Below, one piece after another: positions 34,541-45,200 of a DNA stretch of 64,000 nt. The notes beneath the pieces were generated by a model. It did no database searches. It was not told the origin of the DNA and was given only the letters and a program-made list of their open reading frames with translations. The position numbers and the translations under genes are program-made. This stretch comes from an uncultured Erysipelotrichaceae bacterium (GTDB lineage: Bacteria; Bacillota_I; Bacilli_A; Erysipelotrichales; Erysipelotrichaceae), in the NCBI GenBank assembly GCA_947569705.1, contig CANOSP010000004.1, positions 54,031-118,030 of the forward strand, written 5' to 3'. Position 1 is the first letter of the stretch. Each line of letters opens with the position of its first letter.

Positions 34541-35131
34541 ATGGCAAATTATTATCGAATCGGGGAGTTTGCGAAACTGATCGGTAAAAGCTCTCAAACT
34601 TTGCGTAATTGGGATCGCAGCGGTACCTTAAAACCGGCAGTCGTAAATGAAAACGGAAGAAAGCTGTATTCTAAGGAACAACTGGATCAATTCATTAAAA
34701 ATGAAGAGCGCTTGGTGATCGGATTCTGCCGGGTGAATCGCAAAAGCAGATCTTATGAGCTTGAACGTCAAGTACAGCTGTTAAAAGATTATATGGATGA
34801 TCAGGATTGGAATTATCAAATCATTTCCGAGGTCGGAAGCGGTTTGGATTATAAGCGCAAAGGATTGAGTGAAGTGCTTTCCTTGGTTTTGGAACACAAG
34901 GTAGCGAAGCTGATTGCCGTGCGCCGTGATTCACTTGTTCGCTACGGTCATGAGCTGATTGAGACAATATGTAAAGCAAACGGTTGTGATGTAGAGTATA
35001 TGGAGGATATTGTGGACAGTGATGACTACTGCAGCGATATTGCTTCGATTATTAAGTTTTTCAATTATGATTTTGAAGGTAAAAGAGCCGATAAGGCAAA
35101 AAGAAAGATTCGTGAATTTATTGCACAATAA
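34541..35131 (+). CDS. IS607-type serine recombinase, catalytically inactive
   Basis: Relative of the IS607 transposase (TnpA): a MerR-like HTH (residues 1-58, YYRIGEFAKLIGKSSQTLRN) joined to a serine-resolvase domain (GFCRVNRKSRS, SGLDYKRKGL, ELIETICKANGCDVEYMED). The motif YARVS, whose Ser is the nucleophile, reads FCRVN, giving Asn66, and the DRLxR motif reads DSLVR, losing the first active-site Arg (Ser131). Such a protein cannot recombine DNA by the known mechanism. No tnpB, terminal repeats or second transposon gene is nearby. It may be a decaying remnant, or a DNA-binding protein kept for regulation. ATG 34541 follows AAAGGGG. Confidence 0.85.
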   Translation: MANYYRIGEFAKLIGKSSQTLRNWDRSGTLKPAVVNENGRKLYSKEQLDQFIKNEERLVIGFCRVNRKSRSYELERQVQLLKDYMDDQDWNYQIISEVGSGLDYKRKGLSEVLSLVLEHKVAKLIAVRRDSLVRYGHELIETICKANGCDVEYMEDIVDSDDYCSDIASIIKFFNYDFEGKRADKAKRKIREFIAQ

Positions 35132-35136
35132 TAATA

Positions 35137-35160
35137 AAAAGATGCCGCGGCATCTTTTTT
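35137..35160. terminator. Bidirectional palindromic terminator
   Basis: AAAAAGATGCCG and CGGCATCTTTTT form a perfect 12-bp palindrome between the recombinase gene and the convergent cca gene; its edge overlaps the cca stop codon. Confidence 0.85.
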
Positions 35161-36508
35161 AATCCGATTCTTTTCGTTTTAAATGCGTTAAGAGTGCGTC
35201 CTTTTGATTGCTTACGCATTGATCGATAACCTGTTCATACAGCCAATCCAGCACCTCCTTAATTTCATGATTGCGAAAGCCTAATTTGATCATATCGTTT
35301 CCGTTGACTGCCAAATCGCTGCGCTTGATTGAAAAGCCGGATTGTTTCATATTTTGAAGCAACCGCTTTGCCTGTTGTAAGATCTGAAGCTGCTTTTCGG
35401 CATAAACAGGATTTTTGGCACACGCATCGGCATATTGAATGCGAATTAAGGAAAAGGCTGTTTCATAATTCATATCCAGTTTTGCCAGTAATCTTCGTAA
35501 ATGAAGTTCATCTGCCTGTATATAATCATCATGAAGGGCAATCAGCCGCACAATTTCCTGAATCATCTGTTTGGGATATTTCATTTCATATAATGCTTGT
35601 TTTGCCATATTACAGCTTTCTGCTTGATGATTAGGGAAATGTGCATTGCCTTGTGCATCAAGATATTTACAATGTGCCTTGCCGAAATCATGAAATACGA
35701 TTGCCAGTTTTTCAATAAAGGAAAAACCGGAAGTATTGTTTAAAGCAACATTGGTATGTGTAAATACATCATAACAGTGCCATTTGCTTTCTTGGGTAAT
35801 ATGCAAAATCTCACGGATGCCGGGTACGATGTAAGGTAATACTTGAAATTTGCGTAAGTTTTGTAAGAGATTTAAGCAATCACTCATTAACATTTTCTGA
35901 AATTCCGCCTGAATGCGTTCTTGAGAAATATGTTTTAACAATGGAGCGTTTTTTATTACGGCTGCTTCACACGCAGGATCGAGTGAAAAATTCAGCGTAA
36001 AATGAAAGCGGATTGCCCTAAGAATGCGCAAAGCGTCTTCTTGTAAGCGCTGTTCACTGTTTCCGACACAGCGAATGATCTGCTTATGTAAATCTGCCTG
36101 ACCGTGAAAGGGATCAATGAGTCCGCTGTCAGGATGATATGCCATCGCATTCATTGTGAAATCACGACGCGCTAAATCGGCTGTGAGATCATCGGTAAAG
36201 TGAAACTGCTTCGGAGTGCGATGGTTATCATAAGTTTGTTCCGTTCGATATGTGGTAACTTCCATTCGCAGCGATTGATAAATGATGATTAAAGTACCGT
36301 ATTTCATTCCTGTATCAATCAATTGACACGGCTGTTCGGATAAAAAATGAATCATTTCTTCGGGCAGTGCATCGGTCGCAAAATCATAGTCATGAACATC
36401 TCGTCCCGATACGAAATCGCGCACACAACCGCCGACCAGATAACAGGAATGTGAAACTGCTTCAAATCGCTGAAGCAGCCAGCGTACTTGTTGCGGTAAT
36501 TCGTACAA
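35159..36508 (-). CDS. cca: CCA-adding tRNA nucleotidyltransferase
   Basis: Adds or repairs the 3' CCA of tRNAs. The class II nucleotidyltransferase head has YLVGGCVRDFVSGRDVHDYD near residue 22 and the metal aspartates, then the RRDFTMNAMAYHPDSGLIDPF block near residue 112. Residues about 245-330 contain an HD domain (VFHDFGKAH), common in CCA enzymes. At 449 aa it is longer than Bacillus Cca because of this domain. The start is a TTG at 36508 with GAGGTGATGA upstream; the nearby ATG is out of frame. Confidence 0.93.
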   Translation of the reverse strand: MYELPQQVRWLLQRFEAVSHSCYLVGGCVRDFVSGRDVHDYDFATDALPEEMIHFLSEQPCQLIDTGMKYGTLIIIYQSLRMEVTTYRTEQTYDNHRTPKQFHFTDDLTADLARRDFTMNAMAYHPDSGLIDPFHGQADLHKQIIRCVGNSEQRLQEDALRILRAIRFHFTLNFSLDPACEAAVIKNAPLLKHISQERIQAEFQKMLMSDCLNLLQNLRKFQVLPYIVPGIREILHITQESKWHCYDVFTHTNVALNNTSGFSFIEKLAIVFHDFGKAHCKYLDAQGNAHFPNHQAESCNMAKQALYEMKYPKQMIQEIVRLIALHDDYIQADELHLRRLLAKLDMNYETAFSLIRIQYADACAKNPVYAEKQLQILQQAKRLLQNMKQSGFSIKRSDLAVNGNDMIKLGFRNHEIKEVLDWLYEQVIDQCVSNQKDALLTHLKRKESD

Positions 36509-36587
36509 ATCATCACCTCTTTCATGCTTTTATTGTGTTAATTCCGCCCTTATTATATAATGGTTAAGTGAATAAAGGAAAGATTTT

Positions 36588-37136
36588 ATGAAAAAGATTA
36601 CGGAAATTGCGCATGAGTTGTTAAGTTCTTATGTGCATCAGACGGCTGTCTGCGCAGATTTTACAATGGGAAACGGCTATGATACGCGTTTTTTTGCCGA
36701 GCGGGCAGTTGACGGAACAGTTTATGCTTTTGATATTCAAGAAGCAGCGCTGAATCAAACAAAGAAATTACTGAATGATCCGGCAAATGTTCGGCTGATC
36801 TTGGATAATCATCTTTTTATGGATCGATATATTCAAGATAAATTAGATGCCGCTGTATTCAATTTCGGCTATTTGCCGAACGGATCAACGGCGATTACGA
36901 CCGATGCCGAGGTCAGCTTAACCGCAGTCAAAAAAGCATTCGGCTTATGTAAAAAACACGCCTTGTTAGTATTGGTTTGTTATCCGGGACATGCACAGGG
37001 AGCAAAGGAAGCGATCGAGATTACCAAATGGTGTGAATCACTGGATGCTCACACGGCTCGGATTATGAAAATCACGATGGTGAATAAACCGCACGCACCG
37101 TTTCTGTTTGCCGTTGAAAAGCTATCCGAGCTTTGA
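36588..37136 (+). CDS. mnmM: tRNA wobble-uridine methyltransferase MnmM (YtqB family)
   Basis: Rossmann-fold SAM methyltransferase of 182 aa. The SAM loop is CADFTMGNGYDTRFFAE near residue 23, with VYAFDIQEAAL next and FNFGYLPNG as the family signature. Bacillus YtqB, renamed MnmM, methylates 5-aminomethyl-2-thiouridine at position 34 of tRNA; this homologue probably does the same. Older annotation calls the family rRNA methylase. Its last 15 bases overlap the end of the convergent pseudouridine synthase gene. Confidence 0.87.
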   Translation: MKKITEIAHELLSSYVHQTAVCADFTMGNGYDTRFFAERAVDGTVYAFDIQEAALNQTKKLLNDPANVRLILDNHLFMDRYIQDKLDAAVFNFGYLPNGSTAITTDAEVSLTAVKKAFGLCKKHALLVLVCYPGHAQGAKEAIEITKWCESLDAHTARIMKITMVNKPHAPFLFAVEKLSEL

Positions 37137-38042
37137 TTGTGCTTGTCGGCTGATCTTTAAATAAGGCATATCCTGCGGCAGCGGGCAAGTGACACAGATC
37201 GTTTTATTTGTGATCGGGTGTGCGAATTGCAGCTTTCCCGCATGAAGAGCCAAACGCTTTGCCTGCGGATGCATATGTCCGTAGAGCGGATCGGATAACA
37301 GCGGATGATGAATCGATGACAGATGCACTCTGATTTGATGTGTGCGTCCGCTTTTTAAACGGCATTCCGCAAAGGTGCAGTTTTGATGATGCAGAAGCGG
37401 CACAACTTTCGTTTCGGCACTTGCGCCTTTGTTTGAAATCCGCATTTTATTTTGATGGCGATCTCTTGCGATCGCTTTTTGAATTGTGATCGGTTTTTGA
37501 ATAATTCCCTCTGTCCATGCATAATAAATACGATTAATCTGCTTCGTTTCCAGCAACGCATCAAAATAGGCTTGAAAAAACGGCAGCTTACAATAAAACA
37601 ACAGTCCGCTCGTTTCCATATCCAAGCGATGAATGGAGCGCACCGGCACATTGATTTCACGGCGGTTGTAATAAGCCTGTACGATATTATGTAGCGTATG
37701 ATTTTGATTGTTTCCGTCACTGTGGACCAAAATGCCGCTAGGCTTATTTACAATCAGACAAAATTCATCTTCATAACAAATATCTAACGGCTGATCCCAT
37801 TCGATCAGCTTTGGATCGTTCTCATGCGCGCAATGAATTTTAATAATATCAGCTTTTTTACAGCGACAGGACTGCGTGATAATCGCATCATTTTTTTGAA
37901 TCAATCGTTGTTGATAATAAAAATAGCGCTGTTTGCGTCCGATATGAAAATGACAAAACAGCTCATCTACACTGACTTCCTGATGAATGACAAAGCTGAG
38001 GCATTTGTTTTTGACATCATAGCTTAGCGAAAATGGTTTCAT
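37122..38042 (-). CDS. RluA-family pseudouridine synthase
   Basis: RNA pseudouridine synthase of 306 aa. The catalytic motif HRLDMETSGLL (Asp near residue 140) is intact, with the earlier NKPSGILVHSDG and the later SGRTHQIRVHLSS blocks that define RluA enzymes. There is a divergent N-terminal stretch of about 85 residues in the place of the S4 domain. Whether it modifies 23S rRNA (RluD-like) or tRNA cannot be decided. GGAG precedes ATG 38042. Confidence 0.9.
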   Translation of the reverse strand: MKPFSLSYDVKNKCLSFVIHQEVSVDELFCHFHIGRKQRYFYYQQRLIQKNDAIITQSCRCKKADIIKIHCAHENDPKLIEWDQPLDICYEDEFCLIVNKPSGILVHSDGNNQNHTLHNIVQAYYNRREINVPVRSIHRLDMETSGLLFYCKLPFFQAYFDALLETKQINRIYYAWTEGIIQKPITIQKAIARDRHQNKMRISNKGASAETKVVPLLHHQNCTFAECRLKSGRTHQIRVHLSSIHHPLLSDPLYGHMHPQAKRLALHAGKLQFAHPITNKTICVTCPLPQDMPYLKISRQAQSKLG

Positions 38043-38114
38043 ATAGGCTCCTTTATATCCTATATGATAAGCGATTTTCAGTGAATGTGCAAGAATTCTT
38101 TAAAATGATTACCG

Positions 38115-39020
38115 TCAGAAAAGCATCAATGTAAGCGAACACAAAAGCGCACTGAGCAATACCTGAAGCAGTCGATAGCTGATGTATTTGCGATAGATAG
38201 GCGCAGCTTCTTCACTCATACAGATGACCTGCATATGCACACACAGACCGCCGAAGGACAGTAACATACTGATGAGTATTAACAGCTGTTTATATGCAAG
38301 AGGAAGCTGTGACAGTCGGATACAGCCTGAGGAAAACTCTGAGATTACACCGATTGACATCGCAAGGGACTGCGGCAAATATTGAGTGATTAACGGCACT
38401 ACACTCATGCAAAGCATTAGATAGCCGCCCATCATATACAAAGTCACTCCGCTGTCCTTGATTGCTTTTGCCAAAACATCGGCAAACGATAAATGTTGTT
38501 CACATTCATTTGTTTTCGCACAAATCGGCTGATTACGGCTCAATATTAACAAAATCAAACCGCTGCCGATCTGAATCAGAAATAAAAAGATACCGATTTT
38601 TATATCATGAAAAACTACATTTCCCAACGTCATTAAAATAAAGCCGGGTGTCGCAAACGAACAGGCATACAATAGGCGTCTTGCTTCGGCTTTGCTCAAA
38701 CTGCCCTTTTTTACTTCTCCGTTAATGAAGGCAGCACCTGCGGGAAATCCCAGCAACATCATCGCAATCACATATACAAAGCTATCTTTATCAATATTTA
38801 ACAGCTTGGTGAAGATGCAGGCAAACGGCTTCGCTAATAATTGAAGTCCGCCGTAGGTAAAGATCACTCTTACTAATACAAGCACACAAAACATGGACGG
38901 TACCAATGTTTCAAACCATAATGTTAAAGCCTCACTGCTTTTTTCAAAGTTGATTTTGCCGTTCCACAATAAATAAAAAAATATTGTTAAAAGTATACAT
39001 TGAAACAGTCGTTTTTTCAT
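38115..39020 (-). CDS. YlbJ-like membrane protein (nucleoside-recognition Gate fold)
   Basis: Integral membrane protein of 301 aa with about eight hydrophobic segments. The block LGFPAGAAFINGEVKKG near residue 105 and SFATPGFI near residue 140 resemble the sporulation membrane protein YlbJ and related Gate-domain proteins. The function is unknown; presence of a YlbJ relative does not show that this organism forms spores. I chose ATG 39020 with AGGTGA upstream; the frame continues 41 codons further into the divergent promoter region. It diverges from the CDF transporter gene. Confidence 0.8.
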   Translation of the reverse strand: MKKRLFQCILLTIFFYLLWNGKINFEKSSEALTLWFETLVPSMFCVLVLVRVIFTYGGLQLLAKPFACIFTKLLNIDKDSFVYVIAMMLLGFPAGAAFINGEVKKGSLSKAEARRLLYACSFATPGFILMTLGNVVFHDIKIGIFLFLIQIGSGLILLILSRNQPICAKTNECEQHLSFADVLAKAIKDSGVTLYMMGGYLMLCMSVVPLITQYLPQSLAMSIGVISEFSSGCIRLSQLPLAYKQLLILISMLLSFGGLCVHMQVICMSEEAAPIYRKYISYRLLQVLLSALLCSLTLMLF

Positions 39021-39124
39021 GGTATCACCTGATATAACATATGATATTAACGTAATTTTCATGAAAAATCTTTTTTCAAGCGAAAATTTATGATAAAATA
39101 ACCAAATATGCGAGGTGTATTTAT

Positions 39125-40309
39125 ATGCGTTTTTTAATATCACATTTTATTCCTGATTATCAAGATATTCAAAATCCCAAGGTAAGAGAAAAATACGGAA
39201 ATTTAACGAGTACAATCGGTATTTTATGCAATGTGTTTCTATGCTTGGGAAAATTTATTGTAGCGGCGATTGTCAACAGTGTATCAATCAGTGCCGATGC
39301 GATTAATAATTTATCCGATGCAGGAAGTTCCCTGATTTCTTTAATCAGCTTCAAGCTTGCCGGCAAACCGGCTGATGAAGAACATCCGTTCGGACATGCG
39401 CGTTATGAATACATCGCGAGTATGCTTGTAGCGGTATTGATCTTATTTTTGGGAATTGAGCTTGTAAGCAGTTCCGTTGATAAAATCATGAATCCGGGAG
39501 AAATTACCTTTTCTGTTATACCGGTGATTATTTTAACTGTATCGATTGTTGTAAAATTTTGGATGTTTTCTTACAATCGACATTACGGAAAGCTTTTAAG
39601 CAGCGCCGTAATGGAAGCGACAGCGGCTGATTCAATCTCTGATTGTTTGGCTACCGGTGCGGTATTGGCATCTGCTTGTATTTCACCGCTGATTCATTTT
39701 AATTTAGATGGCTATATGGGAATCGCAGTCGCATTTTTTATTATCATGACGGGCGCAAAAATTGTAAAAGAAACGCTTGATCGATTGCTTGGAAGCTCCC
39801 CGAATCAAGAGGATGTCAACAAGATTGTGCAGCTGTTGAAAGGGCATGAGGGGGTATTGGGGATTCATGATCTGATGATCCATGATTACGGTGCGCAAAA
39901 ACGCTTCGGTTCCGTTCATGTAGAGGTATCGGGCAATGAGGATATTTTCGTTTCACATGATATGATTGACAATATGGAACGTGAAATTCAGGAGAAGCTC
40001 GGTGTTCAAATGGTCATTCATATGGATCCGATTGATGTAGATGATGAGGAAACAAATGAAATGCGCGATTATGTAAAACAGATGATTGTGACAATTGATC
40101 CGTTATTGACTATTCATGATTTCCGTATGGTCAGAGGAAATACTCATACAAATTTAATCTTTGACTGCTTAGTACCGCATAAGGTAACCTTAAGTAATGC
40201 GGCGATTTTAGACGCAATCAAAGCAAATGTTGCACAGCTTGAAAAAACATATTATGTCGTAGTCACATTTGATCGTGCTTATACAAGTGATATTAAAGAA
40301 GCTAAATAA
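39125..40309 (+). CDS. Cation diffusion facilitator (CDF) metal exporter
   Basis: Proton-driven divalent metal exporter of the cytoplasmic membrane, 394 aa. There are six membrane segments; metal-site motifs are ADAINNLSDAGSS (second helix, near residue 57) and AADSISDCLA (fifth helix, near residue 163), with HPFGHARYEY between. The cytoplasmic C-terminal domain is extended and holds several histidines and acidic residues (HVEVSGNEDIFVSHD). The metal (Zn, Mn or Fe) cannot be fixed by eye. GCGAGGTG precedes ATG 39125. No metal-responsive operator is obvious in the gap to the divergent YlbJ-like gene. Confidence 0.92.
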   Translation: MRFLISHFIPDYQDIQNPKVREKYGNLTSTIGILCNVFLCLGKFIVAAIVNSVSISADAINNLSDAGSSLISLISFKLAGKPADEEHPFGHARYEYIASMLVAVLILFLGIELVSSSVDKIMNPGEITFSVIPVIILTVSIVVKFWMFSYNRHYGKLLSSAVMEATAADSISDCLATGAVLASACISPLIHFNLDGYMGIAVAFFIIMTGAKIVKETLDRLLGSSPNQEDVNKIVQLLKGHEGVLGIHDLMIHDYGAQKRFGSVHVEVSGNEDIFVSHDMIDNMEREIQEKLGVQMVIHMDPIDVDDEETNEMRDYVKQMIVTIDPLLTIHDFRMVRGNTHTNLIFDCLVPHKVTLSNAAILDAIKANVAQLEKTYYVVVTFDRAYTSDIKEAK

Positions 40310-40615
40310 TAATTTTGATAACTATTTTCTGTATATTTTTTTGTGACTTATTCTTATCATTAGGTGAAGAAACAAGTTGTTGATACAGGATTGTAAATAA
40401 TCATACATGTTTTATATATCGTATTCAGCGATTTATTTTCATCCAAATTTTCAGACAAGATAAATATCTTGTCTTTTTTACAGTTGTTATTTCCTACATT
40501 TACTATTTTTACCTGTTATTTAAGTATCAAATTATAAAAAATATGCGATTTTTTATAAAAAAGCACTTTTCTTTCTGTAATAATTATGCTAAAGTAAAAT
40601 AAAGGCGGTGTAATT
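40310..40615 (+). other. Intergenic region with a terminator, upstream of sigma factor 1
   Basis: No gene is seen. AGACAAGAT (40453-40461) and ATCTTGTCT (40466-40474) form a perfect nine-pair hairpin with an AAAT loop followed by six T, a good terminator for the CDF gene. A TAAAAT at 40595-40600 is the only -10 candidate near the sigma gene but leaves no leader, so the true promoter is uncertain. Confidence 0.7.
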
Positions 40616-41674
40616 GTGCAGAAAAATTATAAAAGTATGAGTGTACAGGAACTGGTAGAGCTGGCAACGGACGATGATTCATTAGCATTTGCACAGCTGT
40701 ATGAACGATTTTCTACTTCAATCTATCATTATGCACTGAAGCTGGCACGTAATGAGGCCGATGCGAAAGATATTGTACAAGATACTTTTATCCAGGCACA
40801 GCTATCCTTAAAATCGTTAAAGGAACCGAAGCTGTTTAAAGTTTGGTTAAATAAAATTGCATTTTCAAGAGCAACCAGATTATTCTCTCGCAATAAAACA
40901 ATCAGCTTTGATCCGGATGATTCTGTGTTCGTTGATCAAGCGACGGATGAGCGAATAGATATGAATCCGCATGATTTCATGCATTTTCAAAGTGATAAGG
41001 AATTATTAGATCATTTTATTTCACAGCTGCCTATAGACCAGCAGTCTGCTTTGCTTTTAATGTACTATGAGCATTATACATTGAATGAAATTGCGCAAAT
41101 AATGGATATTCCGATCGGTACGGCAAAATCACGCATTCATATGGCAAAGGCAAAGCTGAATGATATGATTACAGCTTATGAGAGACGTAATGATATTAAG
41201 CTGTCCTTTAAAGGTCATGCGCTTGTACCGGCATTGGCTGCATTATATCAAAATAATTCGGCAGTTCGCTCAAGTGTGCTTACAACAACATTTCATGAGC
41301 ATTTAATCGGTTTTATTCGTACTGCATTCGGTAAATTGGTTTTGATCACAAGTTGTATTGCCGTATGTGCAGGAGTCGGAGTCTATACTTATTTTCATCA
41401 AGATACACTCAGCGAAAGTGACAGTGAAATAACGATGCAGCTGTATCCGTTTTCTCCGATTGTATATCAAAATATTACATATGACCGAGCCGAAGATGTT
41501 TATTATGCATTGATTGATTTTGCTCATTGTGATGTAGAAATGGCTGCGAAAAAAGACAGTGAATTGAAAGAAATACTTCCTTTGTATGAAGCTTTAAAGT
41601 CATACGGTGGTATTTATTATGATAAATTACATGAAAATCAGTGGATTACGCTGTTTGAAGCTTATGTATATTAA
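40616..41674 (+). CDS. Membrane-tethered sigma-70/ECF-type sigma factor (module 1)
   Basis: Sigma factor of 352 aa with an unusual tail. Region 2 lies at about residues 20-85 (LARNEADAKDIVQDTFIQAQ), region 4 at about 135-190 (HYTLNEIAQIMDIPIGTAKS). After a basic linker, one membrane segment (about 241-262) leads to an external domain of about 90 residues (VYQNITYDRAEDVYYALI, YEALKSYGGIYY). This external domain resembles that of the second sigma factor at 61326. The sigma domain would be held at the membrane until released or would act there. The start is GTG 40616 with AAAGGCGG seven bases upstream. A large surface protein gene follows after a 595-bp leader. Confidence 0.88.
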   Translation: MQKNYKSMSVQELVELATDDDSLAFAQLYERFSTSIYHYALKLARNEADAKDIVQDTFIQAQLSLKSLKEPKLFKVWLNKIAFSRATRLFSRNKTISFDPDDSVFVDQATDERIDMNPHDFMHFQSDKELLDHFISQLPIDQQSALLLMYYEHYTLNEIAQIMDIPIGTAKSRIHMAKAKLNDMITAYERRNDIKLSFKGHALVPALAALYQNNSAVRSSVLTTTFHEHLIGFIRTAFGKLVLITSCIAVCAGVGVYTYFHQDTLSESDSEITMQLYPFSPIVYQNITYDRAEDVYYALIDFAHCDVEMAAKKDSELKEILPLYEALKSYGGIYYDKLHENQWITLFEAYVY

Positions 41675-42269
41675 AACTTTATTTTTTCATGTTTTAATAT
41701 TTTATTACACATTATTTTATAGTGCTTTTATTATTACTGTTAAAAAAAACTAAAAAAAATGAAAATAATTTGAACATTTATAGATGCTTATTGTTCTAAC
41801 TCTTGAATAATGTCGGGGCAGAGTGTATTTACGGGTATTTTAAGCTGTGAAAAGAGCTTTCGACTCTGTTTGTTTGCTTGCCAAATAGTCTTTTTATACT
41901 ATTTATGTACTGAAGATCAACTAAAGGCTACTGCTTTGTTTCCGTAAAAAATAGTGCAATTCAATGCAAAACAAAAGGTATTTGATTGATACACGATATG
42001 CATGAAGCTTCAGCAAATACTTGAAAATAGCGAAATAGAGCTTTATTTGAGTTTTGCAATGTTAAACATTAGCTTCATCAGCTGTAGTTTATACAGCCAT
42101 CAGAAAAATGTATTTCAACAAAAAGAAGTCTCAACAGGAAGACTTAAACAGAGATAGAATACTGTGATTGAAATATATGCTTCTGAATTGAAAAACAGGT
42201 ATTTTTACTTCAAAAACACCTGTTTAGTATTGACTGATGTTTATAGACAAGGAGAAAGGAAGTGTGAAT
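41675..42269 (+). promoter_or_regulatory. Long leader of surface protein 1, with GAAC-N17-GTTC and start-proximal hairpin
   Basis: No coding frame of note lies in these 595 bases. GAAC at 41772-41775 and GTTC at 41793-41796 are 17 bp apart, the spacing of an ECF-type promoter, and the same pair occurs in the leader of the second surface protein. Near the gene, AAACAGGT (42193-42200) pairs with ACCTGTTT (42218-42225) and TTTTT with AAAAA inside it, a strong hairpin without T tail, 44 bases before the start codon. Confidence 0.55.
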
Positions 42270-45200
42270 ATGTGGAAAAAGGTCATGGTTTGTTGCTGTG
42301 CTTTGATTGGCTCTTTCACAATCGGCTTTGCTTATTATAACTTAAAAATGACGGCCGGTTCCTCTGCTTATCAAGTTGGTGCTGAAGCTACGGTAAAGTT
42401 GGGCACAAAGGGTGTATTTCCAAATGGCTCTAACGGCGCAATGAGCAAGGGTGATAAGATTTATGTCGGCACAAACAATTATATAACGGGTGAACCGCTG
42501 TCCTTTATGTTATTGGTAAAAGAAACCTATAACACTTATCAGCCGGTCGTCACTGACGGAATATATTCACTTGATCTTTCCGTTCCCAATGTTACAGGTT
42601 GGTTTATGATGGGAAATGAAGCTATTACAAACACTTCCTATTTTTCTGCTTTTCCTACTATGACTCCGACAGGACACGGCATTTATTACTATCCGATGAA
42701 TTACTTGACAACAAATGAGGTTTCTAATATCGCTGAAATATTAAAGCAATCTAATAATAACATATCTGGCAAAACAAAAAGTATGCTTCTCAGTCGTAAT
42801 TTAAAACATCTGAAGGCTATGTATGATAAGAGAGCTAAAAATTGGGCAATCGGAAGAACTGTCGAGGAAGCTTTGCATATGGCTGAACTTAATCCCCAAA
42901 GCTTTTTTATAGCTGATAGTTATACATTAGAAAATCGCTACGGCGGCGACGGAAATATGTATGCCAACGAAGGCTATGGTTTCGGAACAAAAGATATAGC
43001 ATTTACTGAGGACTATTGGGAAGCCAGAGCTACTACACCGAACAATAACAGGACACTGTTAAACATATTATATTATGGCAGTAACGGATCCAGACTGACT
43101 GATACAAGCTGCACACAAGGCGCAACAAACGGCTGCGGAGTGGAGAAGGCAATTCGTCTGAGTGCTGAAATGAATTTAGATTTAAGCGGTGAAATGAAAT
43201 CAGATAATGTCGTATTTGCGACAGGAATGGGAAGCGGAAGCACTTTTTCCAAAGTGAAAAATTCATCCCCGAACCTAGGCTCTTATTCTAATATTTATAC
43301 GGCAACGAGTGATTATGATAAATTGAAGCTGCGTTTCTTAGATTCAAGCAATGCCCATTCAGTCAGCTTTCTTGATGTGAAAAATTCTAATTTAGAATCT
43401 AAAACAAAAGTCGGAAAGAATGCTACGATTTATATTGATGCGACAGCGACTGCAGGGACGCAGGATGGAGCGATTAATACGGTATCGGCATTATTTTTCA
43501 AGAATAATGTATTAGCGTACTATGTTCCGCTCGGCACCGCAAATGGTACTCAGCAATATGAATTAGATTTGACAGGCTTTGATGTCGGTTCATATAAAAT
43601 TGCGTTGGTAAATGAAAGCTATAATGAAGGAAGTATGGATCCGACAACATCATCAGCGCTAACGGCATTTCGTGATTTGACAATCACCGAACCGCTTTCT
43701 AATTTAACATTTACTCCGCGAACAAATTTAAAATTAAATGACAATGTAAATGTCGGTGATACTGTAGGAGTGGTTTCGTCACAAAACGGCGCGGGAGATA
43801 TTACTTATTCTATTGCGGCAGATCCTGCTTATCCTCAAGAATATCAAAACTTCGAAATGGCAAATGACGGAACGACAGTAATTGTCAAAGGCAGTGCATT
43901 AAATGCAGGTGTTTATCATTTCAAAATTCAAGCGCAGGATGAAAACGGGGACCCTAAACCTGCTTTGACAATCGATGCGCAGATTACCGTAAATAAAAAT
44001 CTGCTTGCCGTAGCTTTTCAAGATACTGCACAAACAACGAAAAGTATTGCACAGGCACAGGCAGGTTGGAGTGAAGTGGCGATCGCAACGCCAAACACCG
44101 GTGTTGCTCTGACTTATTCAATTATTTCAACACAGGGAAATATAAGCACCGGAAATATTTCAATTAATTCCCAAACAGGTGCGATCAGTTATACGGGAAA
44201 CGGTGCTTTCGGTAAAATAACGATTCAAGTCAGTGCCGATGATGATCCTGCTTCCGGTTATGATAATTATGACTCTGTGACTGCGACCAAAGAGGTTGTT
44301 ATCTATCGTGATGTAGACGGAAATGTTACTCCCGATGCACAATCCAAAGATCCTAATACGCCCACTTTCCATGCGAATGAACCAAATGTAAAGGCAAACG
44401 GTAAGATCGGTGTACTTCAAGGGATGTATGGCACACCGGATGACGGAGTAAGCGGTAAGACTACTTATCATTATGAGATCAAGCAGGAGGGAGATTATGC
44501 GTCCTTTGTAATTGATGCGACAAAGGGTGAAATTAAATCTAAGGTCAATCTGGGCGTAAAAGAGCATAAAATCACCTTAATTGTGAGTGATAAATGGAGT
44601 TCAAAAGAAATACCTTTAACGATCAAAGTTGAACAGGCAAATGCGGAGAATTTACAATTTTACGAAAATGCATCTTCTGCCACAGTGATTACTACGAAAA
44701 CAGTACAATTTACCGAAACTAATGTAAGTGTATATGCCACCGTAAAGGGCAGCAGTAATGCTAATCCGGTAATGTATCGTTTAAAAAGCGGAGAAGCTCA
44801 AAATGTGATTGATGTAAATCAAACAAGCGGCGGCATTACAATCAAAGGGGCAGGTACAGTAATCATTGAAGCTACCAAGCAGGGAAGCAGCGGTCAGGCT
44901 GATGCGAGAGCAGAATTAACCTTTACAGTAGCGGCAGGAGCGCAGAACTTCATATATACGGATCATGCCGGAAATGAACTTCCAAAAACAGGAACAATTT
45001 ACAGTGCGAAAACAGAAACTTATGCACCGAATAAAACTTTTCAACTATATACAGCAGGCAATCCGATCGGAAGTACAGTGAGTTATCAATTGAAGGCAGG
45101 GGCACCTAATGATGTCATATCAGTAGACACAAACGGACTTGTAACAATCTTAAATGCGACGCAGTCCTCACAGATGGGCAAGGTAGTCGTAGAGGCAGTC

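Noticed and set aside
34499..35160. Complete IS607-family element
   Set aside because: Only a recombinase-like gene is present, no tnpB and no element ends are visible, and its active site is lost.
38115..39020. Evidence that the organism sporulates
   Set aside because: A single YlbJ-like protein is not enough; related Gate-domain proteins occur in non-sporulating bacteria.
40310..40615. Small RNA gene before sigma factor 1
   Set aside because: Only one hairpin with T tail is seen; it is adequately explained as the terminator of the CDF gene.
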